From positions 62,001 to 126,000 of the forward strand of contig NOWV01000121.1 of the NCBI GenBank assembly GCA_003344405.1: a stretch of DNA of 64,000 nt, given 5' to 3'. Numbering within the stretch: position 1 is the stretch's first letter; each line of letters opens with the position of its first letter. The translations under genes were made by a program, and so were the position numbers. This stretch comes from Trichoplax sp. H2 (taxonomy: Eukaryota; Placozoa; Uniplacotomia; Trichoplacea). The notes below the pieces were generated by a model that saw only the letters and a program-made list of their open reading frames with translations, ran no database searches and had not been told where the DNA came from. This document shows, piece by piece, positions 11,484 to 24,979 of this stretch.

Positions 11484-14400
11484 TTAAATTAAAGTCAGCG
11501 TATATTTATTCTTTTTACCGTGAGCGTTGTAGTTATTAATTCGAACCCACCTTACCATGAAAATGATCATTCCAACGACTACTATACATACAATTGCAAT
11601 TGCAAAACCTTTGTTTGGTTCTTGAGATGTTACAACAAAATCGTTAAGAAAAATTGCCTGAGCATAATTTGAAACTGATGAATAGCTGTATACATCATCA
11701 TAACTACGTATAGCAAACACATACGGTTTATTTAAAGCAATCTGCTCAAATTTAATTATTATTCTTTCGACACTGCCGGCTGATTTGGGTAAATCTAATC
11801 TAGCGCCATTGACTATAGATGATAAACTACTATTAATTAGACTTCCTTGATTAAAATCCGCGGTAAATGACGTGAAGTTATTGCTCATTCTCAATTCATA
11901 ACCTTGAGCTATATCAACAAAAACAAACTCATCATTTCTATGGGAAAATCTGTAAGCGTATATGTATTAACAAAATGTAAGAAATAAGTGGTATCTCAAT
12001 GCATAAAATTTGCTGTAGCAATATCAATCCAGCGCGATAGTTATTGTAAACTTACTACAATTCCTGTTGATCTACTAATAGATTTCGATTACAAAGCTGT
12101 CAATATCAAAATTCAGCCTACCTGTGCCGGTATCCATATCACTACCAGGCGCGGTCCATTGCAGCGCAATTGTAGCATTACGATAGTTAACTTGTAGGAC
12201 AGTAAGATCATGAATGCGACACGGAGGGTAGTTATCGATAGCTGTAAAAAAAATTTGAATACAACCAAATATATTATTTCCCCTCATAATGATGACTATT
12301 GATAATTTTATTGTTGAAGACCAACGTTGTATGTACCAAAATAACAATAGTAATGGATACATTATTTCATAAGTTCTAATTAAGACTTTAATTTTAGCGT
12401 TACAATATAGGAAATTAGCAAATTTGACCAGGTAAGATGGTATGTATGAAACAGTAAGGATAATAATATTAGAATGAATTAATGTATTATGACTAAATTA
12501 CTGTTACGAAATTTTTAGACCTAACTAAAATTTACCTACAAGAATCTTGCATTAGTGAAGATATTTCTGTAATTATTAAAATTAACAGCGCCCTGCGCCC
12601 TGTAGCTATGGTTACCACTTTATTACAATTTACTATGTAGTAGACCAATTTTAAGTTTTACAGCATAAAACTTAATCGGTCTTCTGTGTAGTCGTTGCCT
12701 CGTTGGCATCAATTTTTAAACGAGTATAATCAGTACTTATTTATAGCAATATTGCATACGGACATCAATAACTACAATATAATATTCCCGATATAAAGTG
12801 AAAGTAGATTTGCAACATTGTCCTCAAGCGTTACCTGCAGTATAGTTTATGACGTAAAAGCAATGGCCCGATCCCATCCTAGTAAAGCTTTTCAAGTATG
12901 TGATAGTTTTGTTGACTTTACCCACAACAGCAGAAGCAAAAGTAGTATCGCTGTTCGGCAATCCAACCATTTGGTGCGTATCTGTTTTTGTTAGATTAAC
13001 AGTTCCTGTTACAGTAACCAACATACTATAGCGTCCATTGTTGGAATATTCCGTAAAGTAGGCCGAATAAATACCATCATCTTTAGTAATATCTGCACCT
13101 GTGATAAATAAATTACAAGAGGTAAAATTAATCTTATAAACAAAAAAACAGTTACCCATGCAAAAATTCAACCGATCTTAACAAATGTCACAATAAAGTA
13201 TCACCGTAATGCGGTAATGAAAGTTATCACTATAGATGACTCTTAAAATCGAATAAGTTGCCCACAAAAACTGTACTTATATAATTAAATGCATAAAAAA
13301 TTTTAGAAAGCTGGACTTTCCAGAAGGTTTACGTTAATTTCCTTTGATAGAGTGCACTACCTGCTCCATCGTCTCGAAAGTTTATTCTACTTGGTACATT
13401 AGTAGATGGACGAGCTACTGTTCCAGAAACTTGGCATCCGACCACAGCTAAAAATCCTTTTCGCACTACTACCGACAAAACCGTCTAAATTTGAATTATA
13501 TGTCGCATTACTGAGGCTGCGTTACACATATCATTTAAACTAAATCTTGAAATATTAAAGAATAGACTTGATACACATTTACGTATACAGTAAATGCTAA
13601 CCGGTTGCGGAAATGATATCTGAGATCCATCCATCTTTAATTGCATGGTTAACGGATAATTATCTGCAATAAGAGATGCTCTAGATAGTAAAAAAACTGA
13701 AATTCTACGAGTAGGTGTTCCAACCGAATCAGGATTTGTAACCTCAAACTTCCAACTCCCAATCTAAAAGTATAAAAAAAGGTATATTATAATACTAAAC
13801 ACCAAGATGGTATTTAATGACAGACACGTATATTAGTTACCAATGGAAATTAAGTCTAAATAATAACGATATCCGGTATTACGGTACGTTATTGACACAT
13901 ATTATTGTCACTATATGAGCTTACTTCTGTCTGGTTAGGGCCTAAATAAATCCTGACACGCTGATACACATTATCCACTGTGTACTCAGGTGAGAAAGGA
14001 GTGTACTCTTTGCCGGTTGGGGATGTCAATATAACCCGTACAGACCTTCCTTGATAAATAACCAAAAATTCGGTATAATTCCCAACGTCATTATCGATAA
14101 TAACTTCCTGTTGCGAGCTAACACCACCACTTAAGAAGAATTCGTTACTATACAGCTAACGAAAAATACAAAAGTCGTCAGTGTTACACTTATTATCTTA
14201 TGTCAACTTGGTATAACATTCATTCCATGGCAAACGTATATTTAACCGCTGACGTCGTTAGTTCACTAACCTGAACGAGTCCATCCAGATTTGGTCCAAT
14301 CAACAACAGATCGATAGCCAACAGGGTATCAACTAAAGCCTGGGGACTCCCATAAATTGCATAGTAAGATTTACCTCGACTTATTGTAGCAACTGTTTCT

Positions 14401-16747
14401 AAGATCATAGGAGGAAGCTGACCAATAGAAATAGGTAAGACTGTAATTTTGTTGCTTCGAATTAATTGAAATGTCCGTTGATCAACTTGATTTCGATCTG
14501 CACTACCAGTTATAATAATTACCACACCACCGGATAGAGTAGAAGAGTTGGATGATTGGCGAAGCAGCTGCATAAATTTGCAACGGAAATTAATTTTTTA
14601 AAATTCTTTCTTAAAAAGTAATCAAGTATTACGATGCTATTGTGTTCTTTTAATGGCCCGAATGATCACACAGTACCGTATTAAATAGGGTGGGTAATGT
14701 ATAGTAACATTAATTAAGTAAATACTGTAACATTAAAACAGCTTGACGCAAATAGTCGTCGCTGCGATTCGGATTATAGAAAGAAACACAAACCTGCACT
14801 GAAGTCAGTAGACCAGCAGTCAAGTTGGCAGTGACAGTTGTTACAGCAGTCTCTGTCGGCAACAAATTAATTAATTGCTGCCGATCATTAGTATTTTTGA
14901 TTGATACTAATCTCGATTTTATATGAGCTGATGAGTCGATGGTAACAAGGCCTAAATCGTTGATGAAACATAAAATGAATTCAACACAAAGCTCGAGCCA
15001 AATCGATTGATAATCGAAAGTACCTGTAAGCATGAATCTTTAAATACTATACAATGTTATTTATACTGTACAGCAATCTAAAATTGTACCATTACATAAT
15101 AATTGTGTATAATTATCTGATCGAAAATACAACTGTATCCATCTCGTTATCACCATAAAATCTTAGTAAAATATCAGAAATAAAGTACTTGGATATACAT
15201 TATAGTATACATCTACCAAAACATCTTGACCATTTCACGTTTGACTACCTACCAATTGATTGTCCATCTCTGATGATGTATTGAAGGAAGAAAGCAATGG
15301 ATTGCCTAATTTGTGTTAAAGCTTCCCCTCTCATACTATTGGAAATATCTATAGCAATGACTATTTTTGGGTAAGCTTGCCGAACAACTGTAAATATTGG
15401 GGTGACGTCGGTTAAATTACGTGGTAAATTATTTCCTTTAGCGAAATCATTTGAGCTACTTATAACATCCCAAACGCTCCTGAAACGGCAGAAATTATTT
15501 TGTCGATTTATTGCTTGACGATTATGTAAAGTTTGTGGATTACTTTTGTTGTCATCACAAAATTCAGATATCTGCAAAGATAAAATTAGGGTTATATATG
15601 TACATTTACCGAAATTGTTAATGATAATATCGCACTACGGTTCTGATCATTATAGAACATGACTTAGAGAGCATCAATAACTCATGTAGAATACTATAGC
15701 GTATAACAGCATATACTTAATAAATTGAACTGCTCAGCACATTATCTTGATATGCAATACTAAGTTTAATTACACTATAGCCATCCTACTAAATTAGCTA
15801 TTTGTTACCCTGTTCAGATGAGGATCAAGCATGATTGAAGCCGTTGCCATGGAAGGGTCATTAGCTGAAAATTTGCATTGATCGCTATATGGCAATTTGC
15901 ATATTTGACGAGTAGCAATGTGACTGATGTTGCCTGTTAAAGACGCAGAGCAGCGAGTTGTTTGTAATTTTCCATAAGAGTCTATCAGATGAACCAAAAT
16001 GAAAGAAATTGTTTATTCACATACACAGGAATGTAAAGTTTGTCCCGATCGATATGTTCCTTGTGAAATAGTATTGTAGCACTTGTAAACAACAATTTTG
16101 TCGAATTTGTTGTAACAAGTACGTATTTGATAGACGTAGAACTTATATCCAACCCTATGTACAGTTGTACTGTATATACATCAAATCATTTTCTACTTAC
16201 CAAGGTAAACTAAATCTTGACTACGCATAGCGTATTCTTCAAAAACGCCATATCGATACTGAGCCCATAATTGCACCATTTCACGCCCAGCTAGAGAACG
16301 ATCTAACCATAATGGCGACATGGAAATTGAATGGCCAGCTACACTACAACCGCCAGTCCTCAAGACATAGGCAAATTCAATATCAAGCAATCGTCGATCA
16401 AAAGAATCAACTTGGATATCAGCATTCCAGTAATTATCTTGAACTGTAACCGATTGATCGGATGTCGTTGACCAGCTAGAAGGTAAAACGATGGTAATTT
16501 GGCGAAAATAAGCTCGGCGACGTGTGGCTGTATATAAATAGCCAGAAGCGACCGTCAATAATTGACGTATTTTATCGATTATGTTAGCATTGGATGTCTG
16601 TGTTATGCTCGGCGAAAGAGCCACTGTAATATCTTCGTAACCGTTATTGTTTATTGTAACAGCATGAACATAGGATAGCGTACTAATATAAGTATTGGAC
16701 GATAGTAAAATGATTGCCACAACCACGAATAAAATCTTATAATCCAT
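11484..16747 (-). CDS. Calcium-activated chloride channel regulator (CLCA) family protein
   Basis: Exons (minus strand order): 16201-16747, 15809-15981, 15253-15571, 14794-14951, 14271-14567, 13925-14155, 13602-13763, 13361-13484, 12835-13098, 12122-12241, 11484-11908; 2820 nt, 939 aa, the usual CLCA length. Order: signal peptide (about residues 1-29), CLCA N-terminal domain (NNNGYEDITVALSPS, RRAYFRQITIVLPSSW), VWA domain with intact MIDAS DxSxS (AIDISNSMRG), beta-sandwich region (DDGIYSAYF..NGRYSMLV), fibronectin-III-like part (PPCRIHDL..LQWTAPGSDMD, QGYELRMSNNF) and a C-terminal transmembrane helix near GFAIAIVCIVVVGMIIFMV with a short basic tail. CLCAs are secreted or surface self-cleaving proteins that modulate TMEM16A. 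The HEWAH zinc motif is replaced by QLWAQ, so self-cleavage is doubtful. Orthology to CLCA1, 2 or 4 cannot be assigned. Confidence 0.94.
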
Positions 16748-19598
16748 TGCGACTACAAGTGGAGATCGCAGTTTAGCTCATCAATAAAAGTGGCCCAATT
16801 TTCCTGGATGAAAAATTGGAATTGGATTTAGACTGACCTTGAAGATATTAATTTTTCCTCTATCGCTCTAGTGTCTGACATAGATAGTACGAAAGAATCA
16901 ATCCATTAGTTAGGCATCCTATTTTAATGGAAGGAAAATAACGAGGATAATCTTTATTGAGGATAAACAGTTGAAAAACATCCAAATATTTTGATAGCGT
17001 AGACGACGCAGTAAGGTTGCCAGTCCCAGCCTACCAGTCCAGTATAGCGAACCAGCCAGCAATGGAACGGATGTCAATGCGCAGGACTGTCGCATATTGT
17101 ACTGTAGTACTGTAGGCTGCGTATTACCATTTTCCTTTACTTTCCATATTAGTCATTACCAATATGGTGCCAAGTGTTTTGTTCACTTACAATACTGTCC
17201 ACTGTACATCGTGGACTGCCACTGTAGATACTTTGGGTAAATCCATCATGGCGATCACCTCGAAAACTCTGGAGTTTTACTAGTCCCACTATGGAATATT
17301 GTGCCGGCGTTGTCCTTTGATCTAATAAATTGATTCTACAATGGCGCAGCTAGTAGTCGATGCTACAGAGCTCTTCAAGTTCTGATAATTTACTGATGCA
17401 CACTCCTATCATGTTCTCACTATCGATAAAAGAAAAACCTTTAACCCTGTTGTACTTAGTACAGCCATTGCTAAATTGGAAAACTATAGTGGTACGCAAA
17501 AATCTACAAGCGTATTTTGAAAGTTATGGTCTGCCCCCCTATCGATCGATCTTAGATGGAAGGTGCATACTGTCGAATGATAGTTATGGATTACTAGATG
17601 ATGGGACTGTACTGTGCATACATCTACAGTTTTATACAAACCCATGAACATTGGAAGAGTAGATACAAATTTGAAATTGATATTTGCAATATTTGCTGGA
17701 TAAACTTACTAAACTGTTCTATAAACATACCGTGAACTGCACAGTATGCAATAAACATTGGTACTATACGAGTATACAGTATGCTCGTATACCGTAGTTG
17801 CATCAAGGTTCAGGAACTATTAAAGAGAGAAAACCTTTTCTCTCTTGCAGTTGTCCCGGATTGTATGCCAATGACTAAAATCGATTACATTAAAATGACC
17901 AAAGACTGCTAACTGTTAATTAATACCCTACAGTAAGCTCTGACACTCTAAGCTACGGGATGAAACCAAAGGACGACTTTGTCTTACATTTTACTAGATA
18001 CGAGTTATTGAATGTACTTTACTATGTTAAAACTCTCACGCATAAAGATCAACTTTCTATGAGTCAAACTACAAACACTTGATAAAAGCTCTTTCGTAAA
18101 ATTAAAAGCGACTCCAACATGACAATAATTGTATGCCGCTATAAAGTTTGAGAAATGGAGAAGCTTGTGCTATCGTATAGGATATGACCTTGTTGCATAG
18201 AAATTTACCAAATAACCACAGGATAACATACACGCGTGTAGAATAATATCAATCCAATCTTACTCAAAGCCACATAAGAGTGTACGTAAATATTAATTAT
18301 CAATTAGTCGTTGATTAACAATAATACTGGAATACACATTTAGTAATAGAGAATGAATATTTTAGTTATAAAAGGATGCGGTGGGGGTTCAAAAACCAAG
18401 AAAAAAACCTTTTTATTGACAGTTTTTAGGCGCACATAGTCTAGAAAATTGGATATTGCCACTGAGTAATTACGATACTTTAGATTCCATGGAAACGCAG
18501 CCTATCACATCCAACACACAGTATAATGATGATACTGTACAAATACCTTTCAGTAATTATCGGATCATACACTTTAATATAACGGCTACATGTATATATA
18601 GCATTGCGATCCTTCTGAAAGAAGTGATAACCGATCGCATATAATAGTCCTGTAAACTATATACACGCTATGCTGTGGATTCCGAAATATCAAAGTAACA
18701 CATACTATATTTAGACATATTATTGATTCCCAACAAAGATTGAGTACCAGTAACTAAATTTAAAAGATTTATCTTTGCCAGTTAAATACTAACCGTAAAT
18801 TTAGTCATTAAAATATCAAATTTAGCAAATCAATTCAATGCACAATTAGCCGTACTGCAATACCTTTGTTTTTTTTCAACTTAGCTACCTTAACCGTATT
18901 ATATGCTCTTAGTGTAGACTCTTATCGCATTACACCATAAATATATTTACCATAAATTGATCATTTTCAACCTGCTCAAATGGATTAATTAGACGCTTGC
19001 TAGTTTAAATCTTTACATTACATAACGTTCAAAATGCATACTTGTAATAACTGTTATCCTATTATCTAGTACCATACGCGATAACAAGTATACTATCACG
19101 CCTTTCTATTAAAGATATATCCAAAATCAAGAAGGTACAATTTTGTTCAACCTTGTAATGTAGACAGTATTCATTCCTTTCTTGCAAAAACTTGGAACGA
19201 TATCATACAGTGAAGGAACTTATACATCGCGAGTAAAATTAAATAAGAATCGTATCTTTCCAAGCCTTTGCAACCATTAATAATTATCGATTGTAAAGAA
19301 ATTTTCTACGTTTATACCTTCATTCATTACCGACATTGAACGTCTTCCGGAAAAGTATAAAGTAGGATATTCCCTGCAAGGTGAAATAAAATAGACAATG
19401 CATATATTATCTTTGTAAACAGATTACCACAGTAATTAAATAATGTAATGCATTTATGATCTAAACTATCGGAAAATAACGTATATCTATTTTATACTTA
19501 TATACAGATAATCATTAATCTTGATTCTGATATCATAAGAGATAATGTGATCTTGCGATAGATATTCTTAAACTTATATTTTACTACTGCACACTTAC
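16748..19598. other. Spacer upstream of CLCA / downstream of unknown membrane gene
   Basis: Should contain the CLCA promoter and the unlocated 3' exon(s) of the gene at 19599-24979. A small GTACTGTAG cluster lies at about 17098-17110. The open frame at 17360-17647 shows no family similarity. Nothing else is supported. Confidence 0.5.
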
Positions 19599-22500
19599 GT
19601 ACTGTTACCATTTCCATCTAGTTTTCGAAACATCGGTTGAAATGTCGTACCCTTATGTTTTCCATCTCTGCCATGCCGACGTTTAACACTTAACTTGGAT
19701 CGCAGCTCATGTAAAACTTTGCCAATAGGCAAGCTTCCACGTCTTAATTGACTAACTTTTGTCTCAACATCCTTAGATCCACCAGTTAATGTTCGATTTC
19801 GACCATTTATTTCGCTCTTTTCCTCAATATCTTTAGGATCAAAACTGGATGATTGGCCGCATTCGTGAGTTGAACACGATGAAGACTTACTTTTGTCGTT
19901 AATATCTTCTGCATCATTACATAAATCAGTGCTAAATATCATTAGAAATCGAGATATCAATTTACTGCACCCCAATATTGATATTTAGAAGGATGGAAAC
20001 ATGGTAGATTGATCGTTATCATTAAGATTTGCCCATCCGTTTAATTTTAAAACTAAATTTTATTTATGACTAACTAAAATATAGAACTTTCAATAGGCAT
20101 ACTACATGATTTAAAGGAATATCAAGTTACTATTATCATCAATCTTTTTCCTTACTTTTCAGTCGTCAATTCGTTAATGTCTTTCAATTCTAACTGAGTA
20201 TCACTACAACATAATATAAATATGTAAGTACTAATTTCAATAAAATGATAGCTAATCTCTATAATTGTTATTAAAGCGAACGAAGAAAGTACTTAGTAAT
20301 CATTCGGTAAAAGAATATAAGCATGATCATCTATGTATTTGTATTACAATCTCAATTAAGAGAGAGGTAGAACGGATTAAATACCTATCATTTTCCTCAA
20401 TTTGTTCAATTCGAAAGCCTTCCTGATCTTCTTTCATTGATTCCATATTACGCTTACTATCTATTGATTGCTTTCTGCTATTAGATTCATACTGATATAC
20501 TTCTGCTGTTGTTTCTGGATTGTCTTCTTCATCCATTTCAGGTATAGATGATACTCTCCTTTTTTATATATGTAATATAATATTTAGACTTGTAATTAGC
20601 TATTTCAGTTCATCCAGTTTTTTTAATGAACGATATATTTAGCTTCAAAAAATAAAAATTAATAGAAGTACTATTATTACTACGATAGCATTTCTGATAT
20701 CCATAAGATTATCATTATTTGTAAAAATTACATTCATAACATTGCTATCTGTGTTACATCTGTATCATAAAAATTCTATACTGTAACATAATCGATGATA
20801 TGATGAATGATGTATTTCGTTTATTAACCTCATATCTGATCATGGCAGCCAATATAAACACGTAGAGAACAGATTAATATAGCATCAAGCAGTTTCTTAA
20901 CGTTGCTTGCTGAAACGTTTATACTACACTATATCTATCTGATTGCCATTAATACTTTAATATAATAGTGGTTGTGTGTCGCAGACTTCATTATCATCGA
21001 TAGCCTAAGTTAATCCTGTATCAAGAGTATCTTATATGCAGCCTTCTCAAGAGTCTATAAACCATGAAATTCGTAATACGTATCTGATAGCATTATACGT
21101 ATAAAGGTATCCGTAACTAGATCTATAATTGCATGTTATCTCACAATTCAAAATTAAAACTAACTTTATATCTTAAAACTTAAGTACTAATAAAAAAGAA
21201 TCTTGTATTTTACCATTTGATATTACAATTACAATTATTACAATTTAAGCTAAATCTATGACGTAAAACTTATCCGTGATTTAATTATGGACTACCATTA
21301 TAAAATCGGTTAAAAAGTTTTATGTCGTAAATTAATTACGGCTAATTGTGTTTCATTTTATAAATTATGTTAAAATCTATTCTTACTAGAACATACCTAC
21401 TGCATCCATTTAATACAATCTCAGTCGGTACAGAGAGATCGCCATCTTGTAAATCTTCAAATGCTGCTTTTCGCCGTAACGATGACGGCTGATGCTGGCG
21501 CTCTTGCTGCTGTCTCTTTTCTTCTTCTTTTCCTTTTTCTTTCTCTTCTTCTTTCTCTTCTTCTTCTTTATCATTATTAATATTATTACTATCTTCTCCA
21601 TCTTCTTCTTCTTTCCTAAATCCGCAATAAGCGAAGATACCATGTAACAACTAATTACTGCTACGAGCTGATGTATGATTCATAATTTCGATTTATATTA
21701 ATATTTTTAATTATTACTACATTACAGAAAAATCTCGTCGACAGATAATGATGAAAACCGTGTGAGAGTGTGCGTATCCTTAGTTACCTAATAGCAATTC
21801 CGTTACCAATTTTTTCTATTGATGCCGTCTCTAAATCGTGTATTTTTTTGCCACTTTTTCTAAAAGCGGGAAAGTGTATTAACACGTATGTACGTATAAT
21901 AATTCTATGTACTAATCACATTTAAGACACTAAATTGAGAAGAATGACTTTTGAGTAACTTGTAACGCAAGTCATATCAATTTATGTTTATCTTCTATTT
22001 GCTGTAGTAAGAGAAATAATTTTAAATTAAGCTCAGTTTACTTTATTCTCCATGTTCGAAGCCATTTCGCCATTAGAAACATAATTATCAGAAAGAAGAA
22101 AATATAAGATGCTATCATAACTATCAGCCAACTGGGAAGAGTTGGCGGTGATGGTCTAGGATCCCCAACATTTTGGGCAACAAATGAATATTTGATCTTG
22201 GCTTCTTGTTGTAGGACTGTTGCTTTATTATTAATTACATCAATCTATATTAATAAGGAAGTATACAATGAAATCATAACAAATTATTATTAGATACTAA
22301 TAATTAACAAGTCAATAACTATCATTTCAACTACATGAATACATCTAAACTAATTCTATTAAATAACAAAGAGAAACTATGACAACAGATACATTATGAG
22401 TACGAAGCAGTATCCGCACAGGTGTAGAATATAAACTTACAAGAACATCTTTATATAGGAATACCCTATAGCTACTATTTGATATTGCAGTCTGTTCCAG

Positions 22501-24979
22501 ATATAGCAGCGCTATCACATCATTCACGCTATCATTAGTGCTTTGATATGGTGTTGTGATGTTGATATCTCTATCTCGAAATTGATAAGCACGAGTTGAA
22601 GATGAAGAGCTGAAAATAAAAATTTATGGCAAAATAAAAAAATTTAAAATAAGTTGAACCATATAATATTATTATTCATTATGTGATATATTCCTACATA
22701 TTAGATATCAACTATATCGGCTTTAGGTAAAAGTTTGAATTATGCGTAATTAATAAGTGATATTGTTAATAATATTGCTAATGTTATGCGTTCAGAGAAA
22801 TGAGGCAACGAAGCATATTGTCAACTACAGTACACTAGAATTAATATGTTAATACCTTCTGTGTTGGTAATATACAAGTTACAAGTTATTAACACTATTT
22901 TCGCAAGTTTTAAAAATCATGTACGAAGAAATAATCTGTCTACTGAAAATGCAATGAATTACTTTCATTATGCTGTTGTAAACTGAAATAATAACTTTTA
23001 AAAGTTTATAATCTTATGTATTCTCGTGTATACTAACTTTGTTGTCAAATTCAAGTCTCAGCAATGACTATTTTTAAAATAGAACAATAAAATTGAACAA
23101 TGATGTCTCTTTGCACTATAAATCAAGTAGCATATTTTCTTAATTGAAGTAAATTTGATAGCGGTCTAAAATGTAGTTTTTAATATTAATGATCCCTTAA
23201 TCATATTAAATATTTTTACTCGAGCACTGGCAATTAATCATCATTGAATATGTCTTAAAACAAAGTTATCTAGATACGTAATAGTCAAGAACAAGTATAT
23301 GAACTCTATAGAAAAAATTAAATTAACCAAAGCAAAGACCAAGATATGATTATCTAAGATTGAAGTAATCGTTTTCATCCGTTAATTTATCATGATCGTA
23401 AAGTTTTCTAATATAAAGTACCGAATTATTAATAGGACAACTTATAAGATAGCTTAGTTACTAAATTTAAGTTGGCTGCAATCTAATTCTTGTCTCAATC
23501 AATAAAGATTACTGTAGGTAATAATTCAATTTAAATACTATAAGCAGCACTCAGAAACTTTTCAATGTGTTTTATATGTATATACTTTCTGAACAGTATA
23601 ATATAGCCCTGTCTTCAGGCAGATGATAAAAATTGATAAAAAAAGACAAAAGCTACGCTAAGAAATTATTTAATCAGATATGATTCAGAATAAAAATCAA
23701 ACCAGGTTTAATGACGACCATTGCCAAATATTTAAATTGTCAATTTAGATCTATTGAAATGCGATAACGTTGTAATATTTGAAGTACAGTATATAGAATG
23801 TACACACAAAAAATAAAGATTTTATATATTTCAGTTAATAACTAGATGACATTTGCCGATTTAAACATAAAGTAAAATTAACTTCCATAGTATAAACGTA
23901 TTAGCAACCTAAAGGCGCTAATAAGAGAAGTTCTAGAAGTTGAATTTAGGATAATTCTTATTCGAATTTAATAGGTTATATCGTTTTAGTTCTAGTAGTC
24001 GATAATAGTGAAAGTAACGTGCGGTAAGTAAATGACATTGGTAAAAGTTTGATCCTATCATATTTTTACTGCATCTGTAGCGTTTAGAGTATATCACTTA
24101 ATTGACAATAAATCGTGCGCACCTTTCGATATTCTAAACGTTAGCAATGGTATATAGCTCATTCATAGCGAGTAATCTCTGAGATTTTTAGAGTAAGATG
24201 TCTAAATACTAACCTTATTACTGTCAATGGCCGGCAAATTCTTTCTTTCTTATTAATACAGTTATTTAAACTTGCTTTTAAAGCCAACCTCCAATTATTT
24301 TCTAGAGACCAACTCCACTTTATATCGTGTTTGATCAATTAAATAGGGTATTAAAAATGTAAATCAGCACAATAAGCGATACTACTAATACGAGTGATCA
24401 ATCAATATCATAAGCCACCGGCTCTTCAAAATTTCAGTATTGTTATGATTATGACCACATATAACTGATGAAACAAATAATACAATTACTACCGTAATAA
24501 GAAGTTGTCCTACAGTTTAAAGCACTTAGAGTTATGTTCATAAATAACTAAGAGTTTTGCAACAGTTTTTGGACTTGCATAAAACATATTCTTACGTGAT
24601 TAATGTCCATATCGTAAAATCGTAATTGTACGATGGCATCGTTATTAATTTCTATCACATTCCTACCTACAAATGATAAAAATTATTTTTTGTTTTGCCT
24701 TAATTACTGTACCAATAAACAAAGTGCAATAATTGCTTTAAATGGCATGGTATAAGATTTAAAAACTATAGTACTCGTTTTCACATTCAATAAAGTATAG
24801 AAAATGAACAAACAAACTGCGGTCTGTTAATTTCCCTGATAACAAATCATATTTCCACCAAGACACTTACATTTTCCATTAATAGACGGAGGACAACTGG
24901 CCATTGTGTAACCAGATATTAACCATATTATAATGCTAAGTAGATGAATTAATCGCAACTTTATGTCTCCGGAAATCAT
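19599..24979 (-). CDS. Unrecognised single-pass membrane protein with charged cytoplasmic tail (3' end not found)
   Basis: Phase-consistent exons: 24859-24979 (start ATG, signal-like LIHLLSIIIWLISG then CPPSINGKCKC), 24214-24301 (NNWRLALKASLNNCI), 22441-22609, 22042-22244 (LPSWLIVMIASYIFFFLIIM transmembrane helix followed by AKWLRTWRIK), 21397-21615 (E/K-rich, then Q-rich), 20385-20558, 20156-20203, 19599-19931. About 450 codons are visible, and the last donor (gtaagt) implies further exon(s). The inferred topology is type I: a cysteine-containing ectodomain of about 170 residues with NxS/T sites, one helix, a basic stop-transfer, then a low-complexity acidic and basic tail. RRVS and RRGS motifs fit PKA/CaMK phosphorylation consensus. 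I recognise no family. The link between the first two exons uses a weak donor (G|gtggaa) and is the least certain; an alternative donor at 24871 gives an in-frame stop with this acceptor. Confidence 0.55.

Noticed and set aside
21410-21643. 77-codon lysine-rich open frame on the minus strand
   Set aside because: Frame-shifted shadow of the E/K-rich exon 21397-21615; the phase-consistent frame is the acidic one that joins the transmembrane exon.
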